DNA of 64,000 bases, taken from Desulfovibrio subterraneus (lineage in GTDB: Bacteria > Desulfobacterota > Desulfovibrionia > Desulfovibrionales > Desulfovibrionaceae). The first letter of the stretch is position 1; each line of letters begins with the position of its first letter. This document shows, in pieces, positions 8,180 through 15,809 of this stretch. The notes beneath the pieces are model-generated. The model was given only the letters and a program-made list of their open reading frames with translations. It had not been told where the DNA came from and did no database searches. The position numbers and the translations under genes are program-made. Location of the stretch: NCBI RefSeq assembly GCF_013340285.1, contig NZ_BLVO01000013.1, positions 293,574 through 357,573 on the forward strand, written 5' to 3'.

Positions 8180-9665
8180 TGGCGTTTGCTCCTTGTGGGC
8201 TTTGGGCGGCGCTCTTCAGCAGTAGGGAATCTTCCAGATCGCGCTGGGCCCAGACATCTTCCCAATCCTCGCCGCGTTCCGCGATGGCATCGGCATGTGT
8301 GGTCAGGCGGTTTTCCAGTGCCTTCGCAACGCCGAGCACTTCCTTCACTGGATCCACGTATCCGCGAGCGGGGCCGAGCCATTTGGAGTTGGTCCATGCG
8401 TGGTAGGCTTCATAGAATCCGGGGGCATGCTTGGGCAGGCGTACATAGCCGCGCAGAACAGCTTCTTCCTGCACCATGGCCCATATGATGCGGCACAGGT
8501 GGTTCACCATCCACGTGCGGTAGAGCATGAACACACGCCACGCCTCGAGCAGGGCGGCGCGGGTGGAGGAGTAGTTGCTCTTGGAAAAGTCCTTGGCGAG
8601 TACCTCGTAGGGCATGCCCATGGAGGCGGCAGCGGCGCGGAGCACCAGCTCGGTAAAGGGCACGAAGTTGTTGCCGGGGCGGCTGGGTTCGAGGATGTGA
8701 GGGCGCTCGCCGGGGTTGCCGTACATGATCTGTCCGGGGCGAACTTGCTGGTGATAGATATCTTCGTGGTCCCGCGCATTTTGCCGGATGATCCCCTGTG
8801 CATCCTCGGTTTCGATGAATACCGGAATGCTGGCGGTGATGATCTGGGCCATGAGCTCGTAATCAAGTGAATCGTCCAGATGGCGGAACAGCTTCATGCC
8901 TGCAGCAAGGGGCGAAATACCCCGTACCTGCTCCACCTCTTCAACGCGGAAGAGATGGAGCACGCAGGGGCGGTGGGCAACGAAGGCGGGCTTGCAGACG
9001 AAATGCGCGGAGCTGAGAGAATCCGTGCCGTGTGTCCAGTCCTGCAGCAGACCTGCAGGCGGGTCGGCGATCCAGTACCGTGAAGGGGCTCCCCATTCGG
9101 TGAACTCGATACCCTCACGGATCCGGTGATCGGATTCACGGTCCAGAGGGGTGCGCAGCCGACCGGGGTGTGTATCCTGAATTGCCAGCGAGAACTTGCG
9201 TCCCTCATCGGGGAGCATGACGGGCAGATACAGCAGTTCGCCGTGGATGAGCACACAGCGCAGACCGAGGAAGCACAGATCGTCAAAGGTGAGTTTCCCG
9301 CTGGGGTGCGCTTCCATCTGCCACATCTGCCACGCGAATTCCTGCTGACGAGCAACTTCGCGGGCTTCTTCCGCAGAGATGCCCAGCCGCTCGGCCAAGG
9401 GTTTGGCCTGTGGCTTGAGTCCTGTGCCGACCACGTTCACAGTCATGGAGTCAATGACAGAACGCGGAGCCCAATCGTTTGCAGCGAGATCTTCAGCGCG
9501 GAGCTGGATGGTGTCCCGTTCGTAACGGGAAGAAGATGCAGGAGTGCGGTGGGTGTGCCAGCCGCCAAGCCTGCCGGAATGAGAACCGGCCATGCGGCGC
9601 ACATGGGGATGGCGACGACCGACAAGGCCATTGGCCCCACGCGAAGTACGCAGGATGCTAGCCAC
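8172..9665 (-). CDS. Phage portal protein (lambda gpB family)
   Basis: A portal protein of about 497 residues that forms the dodecameric DNA channel at one capsid vertex. Conserved segments are visible: ARDLAANDWAPRSVIDS-like early region, then WQMEAHPSGKLTFDDLCFLGLR and PGQIMYGNPGERPHILEPSRPGNNFVPF, then SYSSTRAALLEAWR-like (here NYSSTRAALLEAWR). I chose the GTG at 9663-9665, which overlaps the gpW stop codon; the reading frame stays open upstream to 9707, so a longer form is possible. It overlaps the protease gene by 8 bases. Confidence 0.85.
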   Translation of the reverse strand: MASILRTSRGANGLVGRRHPHVRRMAGSHSGRLGGWHTHRTPASSSRYERDTIQLRAEDLAANDWAPRSVIDSMTVNVVGTGLKPQAKPLAERLGISAEEAREVARQQEFAWQMWQMEAHPSGKLTFDDLCFLGLRCVLIHGELLYLPVMLPDEGRKFSLAIQDTHPGRLRTPLDRESDHRIREGIEFTEWGAPSRYWIADPPAGLLQDWTHGTDSLSSAHFVCKPAFVAHRPCVLHLFRVEEVEQVRGISPLAAGMKLFRHLDDSLDYELMAQIITASIPVFIETEDAQGIIRQNARDHEDIYHQQVRPGQIMYGNPGERPHILEPSRPGNNFVPFTELVLRAAAASMGMPYEVLAKDFSKSNYSSTRAALLEAWRVFMLYRTWMVNHLCRIIWAMVQEEAVLRGYVRLPKHAPGFYEAYHAWTNSKWLGPARGYVDPVKEVLGVAKALENRLTTHADAIAERGEDWEDVWAQRDLEDSLLLKSAAQSPQGANANA

Positions 9666-9885
9666 GGCGGGTAACCCCCTGCACGAACACAGGGCCGACC
9701 GGGGCACCGTCGATTTTGTTGAGCTCGCGTTCCAGATAGGAAAGCGTCTTCCGGATGTCAGCTACATCGGAACGAGTGAGGGTTCTGCCCGCTATGCTGT
9801 ACGACTTGCCGGAAGCACAGATGAGAAGAGCGGCTTTCCATTCTCGAAGCTGTGCTGTCAGTTCGTCTCGTGTCCAAATAGTCAT
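9658..9885 (-). CDS. Head-tail joining protein gpW
   Basis: A 75-residue gpW family protein. The motif GKSYSIAGRTLTRSDVADIRKTL is the family hallmark. In lambda, gpW binds the portal after packaging and prepares it for gpFII and the tail. It overlaps the portal start by 8 bases, the usual W-B order. Upstream of it the late operon is broken by a plus-strand lipoprotein gene. Confidence 0.88.
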   Translation of the reverse strand: MTIWTRDELTAQLREWKAALLICASGKSYSIAGRTLTRSDVADIRKTLSYLERELNKIDGAPVGPVFVQGVTRRG

Positions 9886-9948
9886 GCCCCGAAGGGTAGA
9901 CCTTACGGGGCATTATGTCGTGGACGTGGTGGAAGTGGAAGGCGAAGA

Positions 9949-9979
9949 TTGGGGAGATGTGTATTTGTGTAGAGATAAT
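9949..9979 (+). promoter_or_regulatory. Possible promoter of the lipoprotein gene
   Basis: TTGGGG at 9949-9954 and GATAAT at 9974-9979 have a 19-base spacer, about 50 bases before the start at 10028. The match is weak, but the DNA turns AT-rich here, and an independently transcribed accessory gene inside a phage operon needs its own promoter. Confidence 0.3.
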
Positions 9980-10027
9980 AATATGAGAAATATATTCACC
10001 GTTTATGATAAAGAAAAAGGAGGGAGT

Positions 10028-10765
10028 ATGTCTAGATTGCTAATGGTTATAGCTTGTTCTTTGGTGTTGTTTGTTTCAGGCTGCAGCTATAAGACTGCTG
10101 AGCCAGTGCAGAATGTTGATGCAACTGTAAAAGAGTTTATGAAGAAATCAGAAGTATATCCAGCATTTGGATTGTTTTTCTCTAGAGGTGGAGATGATAT
10201 TTCGTCGCTAGGGAGTGTTTTAAAGAAGGAGGCTAAAATAATTGATGGCGTTGAATATGAGATATATACAAAGCAAAGTGATGGTTATGGAATCGATAAT
10301 TTAGATGTAATTTCAGGAACCGCTTTTATTGAGAAAGAGTATGAGGCAAAAATGTCTGTTAAGGCTGATGCATCATATATGGCGATGGCGAGCTTGAGTG
10401 GTGATAATGTGAGTAATGTTAAGGAGGTTATGCAGATCGGAGAGATCAAAAAAATAAAAGGAAATAACTTAGAAATTGATCCAACAAAGTATTGTGGAGA
10501 AGAATATTATTATGTATCAGAAATGAGGAATGGTATATCTTCATCATATGGTTCTTTGGAGAGTAATGTTGTTGGCAGCTTTGCTGGAATGCCTTTTAAT
10601 ACCAACTTGTCTATTGGCTTGTCAACAGATTATCATACAATTAAAAAGGGTTGGATCGTTCTTAAATTGCTACCAACCAGAAATTTGACTGTATGTGGAG
10701 CTAATAAGTCTCTTCCATCTGTTTATAGCTTTGATGAGTTGGTGGAGAGTATTAGAAAGGAATAG
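10028..10765 (+). CDS. Prophage-borne lipoprotein of unknown function (moron)
   Basis: A 245-residue protein on the strand opposite to all other prophage genes. It starts MSRLLMVIACSLVLFVSGCSY: a lipoprotein signal peptide with the lipobox VSGC, so Cys18 would be the lipidated residue. I chose the ATG at 10028 because it follows a strong AAAGGAGGG ribosome site and gives this signal; the frame is open further upstream. The rest is soluble and has a further Cys pair, but I recognise no domain. The gene is visibly AT-rich beside GC-rich neighbours, which points to recent acquisition. Exclusion of other phages or alteration of the host surface is a guess. Confidence 0.8.
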   Translation: MSRLLMVIACSLVLFVSGCSYKTAEPVQNVDATVKEFMKKSEVYPAFGLFFSRGGDDISSLGSVLKKEAKIIDGVEYEIYTKQSDGYGIDNLDVISGTAFIEKEYEAKMSVKADASYMAMASLSGDNVSNVKEVMQIGEIKKIKGNNLEIDPTKYCGEEYYYVSEMRNGISSSYGSLESNVVGSFAGMPFNTNLSIGLSTDYHTIKKGWIVLKLLPTRNLTVCGANKSLPSVYSFDELVESIRKE

Positions 10766-10787
10766 TTTTAAATTTCTTGCGGTGAGG

Positions 10788-11015
10788 TTATGTGTTGGTC
10801 GTCTGATGTTGTTTAAGGAAGTTATGAATTTCGGATAAGTGTACCCACACCCCTCTAACTTTCCCATACCTCACCGCAGGCAGCTTCCCTTCATTGATCA
10901 AATTATAGAAATGGCTCTTTGAGCAACCCAGCATTTCGCATGCCTGCTTCCAATTCAGGCGACGGCCTTTGTTGCCTTTGGGATCGCGGTATTCTTCCGT
11001 AGCTGTGGCTTTCAT
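10788..11015 (-). CDS. Small excisionase/AlpA-like HTH protein
   Basis: A 75-residue protein with a winged helix-turn-helix of the MerR-like HTH_17 type: LNWKQACEMLGCSKSHFYNLINEGKLPAVRYGKVRGVWVHLSEI (residues about 20-65). Such proteins act as excisionases or transcriptional regulators of phage genes. A strong AAGGAG site precedes the start. It sits between the terminase large subunit and the lipoprotein gene; its control target is unknown. Confidence 0.75.
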   Translation of the reverse strand: MKATATEEYRDPKGNKGRRLNWKQACEMLGCSKSHFYNLINEGKLPAVRYGKVRGVWVHLSEIHNFLKQHQTTNT

Positions 11016-11048
11016 GGCTTCTCCTTATGATTTCTTTTCGGGTTGTTC

Positions 11049-13118
11049 CTATCCGAACCAAGCAGGGCGGCTTCCCATTCCTGCTTGGGGCATTGGGGTG
11101 GGGCGCGGTGCCGCGCTAATGCCGCCCTGATTCATGTTTGCGAAACGGGACTGCAGCTTCTTTCCGCCATTTTTCGGCCTACTGCGCCGCGCAATATCCA
11201 GCTCCCATGCGGCAGCGAGACAGAGCACCTCGCAATCCCAGAAGTGGTTCGCTTTGCCAGATGGGCAGAGCCACGCTTTGGCGTCATTGTCCCAATACTC
11301 CGTAGTCATTTCATCAAAGTATGCTTTGGGCATGGCCTTTTCCGCATGCAGCCAGAAGGTGCCGGGGTCTCCGGGCTGCACTTCCAGCTTGGCGGCAAGG
11401 GTGTCCTTGAAGACGTTGGTATCCAAGCGTCCAAGCTTGAGCCCGCCGGGGATCGGTCTCTTGGATTGTGGGAAGTAGTCGATCTGCGAGTAGGCAACGG
11501 GCGCTGCCTGATGCTGCTTGCCCTGCGTTGCCAGCACGCGGGCGCGATGCTTGCGGGCGAAGTTGTAGACCTCTGTGGTGCGGTGCCCCATGGCGTCGAT
11601 CAAGAGGCGTTCCACAGCGTACTCGTTGTCTTGACCGTCTCTGAAGGTTTGGTGGAGCAGAAGTTTCTCCACCGCTTCCAGCGAGGGCAGGCTGCCACAC
11701 TGCACAAGCCAGCTTTCCTGTTCGGTACCCCAGCCGAATGCCCTGACCACATAGCGGAAGTACCCCTTCTGGGTGTCTACGCCAGCGAGCAGGCTGGCGA
11801 CTCGTGATATACCGTCTTCCAGCGGGCTCGGCACTGCGCCGCGAGGTCGATCATCGCAATGCTGACGCAGGCCTGCTTCGGTGCGCTGTTCTTCGTAATC
11901 GTACCACGGTTCAGCCTTTCGCTTGTTCATGAAGTCCTTCATTTTGGACTTCCATTCCGGCTTACCAAGCGCTTTGGCCTGCATGAACTCTACAAAGTCT
12001 GCGGCGATTTCCGACAGCCCCACAAAGCGCGATATCCATGCCGGAACATGAAAGCCGACGGAACGCGGCCTGTGTGTCTTCAGGTGGGCAAAGAGCTCAA
12101 GGCCGGAACCGCGAGCCTTCCAATATCCGCGCTTCACTGCCTCATTGCGGGTTTGGTCGGTCCAGCAACTTCCGCAATGCTCGCAGACATAGGTGGCCTG
12201 ATTGCGGGCCTTAAGCTCTTCGGGGTTGGCTCTTGTGCCGCCTTCCCAACGGATGCGGTCGAATTGCATGAGCTGCTCGCCGCCGCAATCCGGACAGCGC
12301 ACCCAATAGTCAAACTTCGCCTGTGCCTTCTGGAAGTTTCTCCAGATGGGGCTTTCCGCATCAGACGGCGATGATATTTTCCAGATCTTCCGGCGGCGGG
12401 CAAAGGTGGTGGTGCGGGCCTCGGCGAGGTCTTCTGAGCTGGCTTCCTTTTTGGGATTCTGGAACTTGTCCAGCTCATCAAGCACGAGATAGCAGATAGG
12501 TTTGTTGGCAAGCCGTGTAGCAGATCCCGACCACGCCATGTAGACCGGCATGTTGGAGAGATTAACGCGAATGGCGCTGCGATCCTCTCCCTTGCCGGTG
12601 AAGAGTTCTCGCAGGCGCGGGGATTCTTCAAACATGGGGATGATGCGGTCTGTGCAGTTTTCGCGGGCGGTCGTTTCGTCGGGGAAAACATAGAGCGTGG
12701 GACCGGGGCGACGGTCTGCCGCGTAGCCTATGCAGTTGTGCACGGCTTCCGATCCGCCGGACTGTGGCACCTTGCATTGCACTATCTCTTCAACGCCAGG
12801 AAAGAAGCTCGCATCCATGATGCCTGTCAGGTAGGGCGTAATGTCATTGTGCCAGCGACCCGGAATGGCACTCATGTGCAGAATGCGGTGCCGGGCCGAC
12901 CATTCGCTGACTGGTACGGGTTTTCGGTGTCGAAGTGCGGCACGCTCGCCACGGGAGAAGCGGAAGGAATAGGCAAGCCGTCCGCCTGCGTTGCTGACGT
13001 GCCGGAGAAGGCGAAGGCGGACCTTCTCCGGCAGCCAGTGTGGCAGGGCAGAAGTGATACGAAGGCGGCTAGGCTTCCGCTCCGTCTTCTGCGTTCGGGA
13101 TGTCGGGTTCTTCAGCAT
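11049..13118 (-). CDS. Phage terminase large subunit (lambda gpA family)
   Basis: A 689-residue terminase ATPase/nuclease that cuts concatemers and drives DNA into the capsid. A degenerate Walker A-like segment (VPQSGGSEA, about residues 117-125) and Walker B YLVLDELD (about 210-217) are visible, followed by the ATPase coupling stretch KISSPSDAESPIWRNF. A CPDCGG zinc motif and the nuclease half follow. The first 50 bases overlap the small-subunit gene in another frame, so a later start such as the methionine at residue 82 is possible. Confidence 0.88.
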   Translation of the reverse strand: MLKNPTSRTQKTERKPSRLRITSALPHWLPEKVRLRLLRHVSNAGGRLAYSFRFSRGERAALRHRKPVPVSEWSARHRILHMSAIPGRWHNDITPYLTGIMDASFFPGVEEIVQCKVPQSGGSEAVHNCIGYAADRRPGPTLYVFPDETTARENCTDRIIPMFEESPRLRELFTGKGEDRSAIRVNLSNMPVYMAWSGSATRLANKPICYLVLDELDKFQNPKKEASSEDLAEARTTTFARRRKIWKISSPSDAESPIWRNFQKAQAKFDYWVRCPDCGGEQLMQFDRIRWEGGTRANPEELKARNQATYVCEHCGSCWTDQTRNEAVKRGYWKARGSGLELFAHLKTHRPRSVGFHVPAWISRFVGLSEIAADFVEFMQAKALGKPEWKSKMKDFMNKRKAEPWYDYEEQRTEAGLRQHCDDRPRGAVPSPLEDGISRVASLLAGVDTQKGYFRYVVRAFGWGTEQESWLVQCGSLPSLEAVEKLLLHQTFRDGQDNEYAVERLLIDAMGHRTTEVYNFARKHRARVLATQGKQHQAAPVAYSQIDYFPQSKRPIPGGLKLGRLDTNVFKDTLAAKLEVQPGDPGTFWLHAEKAMPKAYFDEMTTEYWDNDAKAWLCPSGKANHFWDCEVLCLAAAWELDIARRSRPKNGGKKLQSRFANMNQGGISAAPRPTPMPQAGMGSRPAWFG

Positions 13119-13821
13119 CGTTTATGAATTCCACTTCGATTTCCATCTCCCGCGAGTATTCATGCAGGGCGGTATCGATAATCGATTCAAGCATGTTGAT
13201 CAGCGTGTGTGAGTGGTTGGGATTTCCTTCCACGACGTTGATCAGTTCCAGTACTTGTACTTCGATAGCGGATTTCAAGCCTGTTTCAAGAGCCACGCCG
13301 CGTGTGGACAGTTCCATTTCCACATCCTCGCGCGGGATGAGCTTGCCTTCTTCACGCAGACGCTTGATCTGCTCGCGCTTCGCCTGCTCTTCAATGCGTT
13401 TGATTTCGGCTTCCTGCTTGCGTCGGGCGAGGTCTTCCGCACTGTTGGCCTGTTTATCCGGTGTGGTGATGAAGGGCAGCGTGCGGGCGTAGGCGTCCAC
13501 GTCTGACTGCACAAAGCCGTTCTCCCGCTTGCGCAGCCTGCCGGACTTTATGTCCGCATAGAGTTTGCTCTTGGCGATTTTACGTTGCTGAGAAGTCAGG
13601 TGCTCTATGACCTGGGCAGTGCTGGAGAAGGTAATCTCTCCGTTCTTGTTAGATGGCATGCGAGCCTCCAGAAGTCGCGATGCCCGTTCAAAGGCTGCAA
13701 TGGCCTGTGGAGAGGGATCGTCCCGCATGAGGCGTTTCGCTTCCTCCTTCGCTTTAAGAAGAGAGGCAACATCACTTGAAGCGCTTCGAGCGAGAAGTTC
13801 GTCGAGCTTCATCTCATCCAT
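13069..13821 (-). CDS. Phage terminase small subunit
   Basis: A 250-residue protein with an HTH-like DNA-recognition region (about residues 60-110: ITFSSTAQVIEHLTSQQR, then SKLYADIKSGRLRKRENGF and VDAYART), a long charged helix (about 115-165) and an acidic C terminus. This fits DNA-packaging small subunits of the Nu1 type, which bind cos or pac DNA and hand it to the large subunit. I chose the ATG at 13819-13821 because a GGGAG site lies 7 bases upstream and the start overlaps the methyltransferase end by 8 bases. Confidence 0.75.
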   Translation of the reverse strand: MDEMKLDELLARSASSDVASLLKAKEEAKRLMRDDPSPQAIAAFERASRLLEARMPSNKNGEITFSSTAQVIEHLTSQQRKIAKSKLYADIKSGRLRKRENGFVQSDVDAYARTLPFITTPDKQANSAEDLARRKQEAEIKRIEEQAKREQIKRLREEGKLIPREDVEMELSTRGVALETGLKSAIEVQVLELINVVEGNPNHSHTLINMLESIIDTALHEYSREMEIEVEFINDAEEPDIPNAEDGAEA

Positions 13822-15160
13822 TGCCTTGCTCCCTGTCCGTGAAGGTGGAACCTGTAGCTTCATGTACGGCATTGTTCCCTGTATAGGCCTGCCAGCGTCT
13901 GACGATTGCATCGGCATACTTGGGATCCAGTTCCATTGTCCGGCAGATTCGATTGGTGCGTTCACACGCGATAAGCGTGGTGCCTGAACCGCCGAAGGGA
14001 TCAAGAACCATATCGCCCGCCTTGCTGCTGTTGCGGATGAAGCGCTCAACCAATCCCACAGGTTTCATGGTGGGATGGATTTCACTTCGGAGCGGTTTGC
14101 GTTCCAGAATGATGGTGCTGTCGAATTGCTCGACTGACAGGTCACGTCCCGTAATCACGGTGGAGGTGCCCTCGTGGCAGAGGATGATGGAACCGTCAGG
14201 AAGCTGCTCTACGGTGCCCAGGCTGCCAAGCTCCTGAATGGTTTTCCTCTTTCTTCCGCCATACCAGCGATGAGCGCTGCCCGGCTTCCATCCATAGAGA
14301 ATCGGTTCGTGCTGGCATTGGTAGTCAGCCCGACCGAGCACAAAGTGGTCCTTGCGCCAGATGAGGCATGAAGCCAGTTTGAATCCGGCCTCCCTGAATG
14401 TGCTTCGGAAGTTGATTCCCTCTGTGTCTGCATGGGCGACATAGATGGGGCATCCCTTTCCCAGGACTCCATACATGGCGTTGTAAGCGTTCTGCAGGAA
14501 GGTGCGGAAGTCGCTGTCCTTCATGTTGTCATTTTTGATGGCTCCCGCCTTGCCTTTGTAGTTCACATTGTACGGCGGATCTGTCCAAATCAAGTCAGCT
14601 TCCTTGCCGAGCATGAGAGCTGCCATGGCAGCGTGGCTTGTGGAGTCTCCGCAGAGAAGACGGTGGTTATCCATGAGCCAGATGTCTCCGGGAACCGTGA
14701 CGCCTGGGCCATCAGCGGGAAGCTCATCGGGATCTGGCCCCGAATCTTCCCGGTCTAGGGCATCAAGCAGATCTTCAATGTCTGAAAGTGCCAGTCCGGT
14801 AAGTTCGAGCTGAAAGGCTTCCTGCTGTAATGCTTCCAACTCAGCAGCCAGAGCGTCTTCATCCCATTTTGACCAGGCGACGGAACTGTTGGCGAGAATG
14901 CGGAAAGCCCGCACCTGCGCCTCCGTCATACCGTCAGCGAGGATAACTGGGATTTCTGCAAGACCCATACGCAGGGCAGCTTTCAGGCGAAGGTGTCCAT
15001 CCACAACAACGCCATCAGCCTTTGCCAGAATGGGGAGGCGAAAGCCGAATTCGGTAATGCATGTCATCATTCGTTCGACGTGGCGGTCATTCTTCCGTAA
15101 TTGGCGTTCATATGGTCTTAATCGTTCCAGTGGCCAGTATTCGAGAGTGATCGTTTTCAT
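13814..15160 (-). CDS. ParB-fused phage DNA methyltransferase
   Basis: A 448-residue protein with an N-terminal ParB-like nuclease/CTPase-fold domain (residues about 10-75: LRPYERQLRKNDRHVERM, then GVVVDGHLRLKAALRMG) fused to an N6-adenine or N4-cytosine DNA methylase. DPPY is at 194-197 and the SAM-binding DPFGGSGTT near residue 400, so the order is that of beta-class enzymes. Such proteins are common in prophages and probably protect phage DNA from host restriction; no cognate nuclease is visible. The ATG at 15158-15160 is chosen on family alignment; the frame is open further upstream. Confidence 0.85.
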   Translation of the reverse strand: MKTITLEYWPLERLRPYERQLRKNDRHVERMMTCITEFGFRLPILAKADGVVVDGHLRLKAALRMGLAEIPVILADGMTEAQVRAFRILANSSVAWSKWDEDALAAELEALQQEAFQLELTGLALSDIEDLLDALDREDSGPDPDELPADGPGVTVPGDIWLMDNHRLLCGDSTSHAAMAALMLGKEADLIWTDPPYNVNYKGKAGAIKNDNMKDSDFRTFLQNAYNAMYGVLGKGCPIYVAHADTEGINFRSTFREAGFKLASCLIWRKDHFVLGRADYQCQHEPILYGWKPGSAHRWYGGRKRKTIQELGSLGTVEQLPDGSIILCHEGTSTVITGRDLSVEQFDSTIILERKPLRSEIHPTMKPVGLVERFIRNSSKAGDMVLDPFGGSGTTLIACERTNRICRTMELDPKYADAIVRRWQAYTGNNAVHEATGSTFTDREQGNG

Positions 15161-15279
15161 CCGACGCGTCCTGTGGTAGTCCTCCTGTACCGATACGTAC
15201 CGCGTTTCGGCAGGAGGGTTGGAGTGATTCCGGTCGGATAGGCTTGTATCCGGTCGCCGCATGGAGGTACCAGCTTCAT
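15157..15279 (-). CDS. Possible 40-residue leader protein
   Basis: A short frame that starts MKLVPPCGDRIQAY, preceded by a GAGAGGG ribosome site 7 bases upstream, and ends in a TGA overlapping the ATG of the methyltransferase (ATGA), a classic translational-coupling arrangement. The protein is basic in its second half and has no recognised family. It may be coding or just a coupling leader. Confidence 0.35.
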   Translation of the reverse strand: MKLVPPCGDRIQAYPTGITPTLLPKRGTYRYRRTTTGRVG

Positions 15280-15302
15280 GCGGCAACCCTCTCTCAGTTC
15301 AA

Positions 15303-15752
15303 TCAGTCAGCTGCAGGGCCATCCCTTGCTCGTTCCACACACTCCAGCGGCAGAGGGTAGCGGTGTCCCGACACAAAGACCTTCCATTGTCCGTCCCGTT
15401 CAAATGGAGCAGAGCGGGTGTGCGTTGAGAACTGCCGACCTACTTCTGCTGCTGTCCGGACGCGCACTCGTGTTCCTGCTGGCGTATCCGGCGGTATGTG
15501 CGGTTCAGGCTGGATCGTTCCCATATGCTCTCGCAGGATGTGGGACAGCAGGTGACCAACAGCCTCGGGATTGTGCCAGTCATATTTATTGCCATCGCGG
15601 CTGACCCACTTCTCTCCATCCTGGACGCGGAGCAATCCTGCTGGACCGTTTCGTTCCGGCCATTCTTCAGCCCCGAAGACTGCAATGGAGCGACTGGTGC
15701 CATCTGCAAGTTTAATGGTGATATGGGCAAGCTTAGGTCGCTTTTCTCTCAT
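15303..15752 (-). CDS. Prophage protein of unknown function
   Basis: A 149-residue protein. It starts MREKRPKLAHITIKLADGTSRSI and has a good GGAGG ribosome site 10 bases upstream. A Trp-rich central part (VSRDGNKYDWHNPEAVGHLLSHI) is followed by an extended proline-rich region. I do not recognise the family. It lies between the primase and the methyltransferase genes and is transcribed with them. Confidence 0.7.
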   Translation of the reverse strand: MREKRPKLAHITIKLADGTSRSIAVFGAEEWPERNGPAGLLRVQDGEKWVSRDGNKYDWHNPEAVGHLLSHILREHMGTIQPEPHIPPDTPAGTRVRVRTAAEVGRQFSTHTRSAPFERDGQWKVFVSGHRYPLPLECVERARDGPAAD

Positions 15753-15786
15753 TTCCCCGCCTCCGTGGGGTAAAAGTTGATTTTGC

Positions 15787-15808
15787 TTTCCCCGCCATGG
15801 CGGGGAAA
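15787..15808. repeat. Perfect palindrome between primase and next gene
   Basis: A 22-base perfect palindrome with core CCCCGCCATGGCGGGG lies between the primase stop (15810) and the next gene. There is no T-run after it in the minus direction beyond TTT, so it is a poor intrinsic terminator. It could be an operator or an RNA-processing hairpin. A weaker related sequence (TTTCCCCGCC) occurs at the ribosome site of the next gene. Confidence 0.55.
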
Positions 15809-15809
15809 A

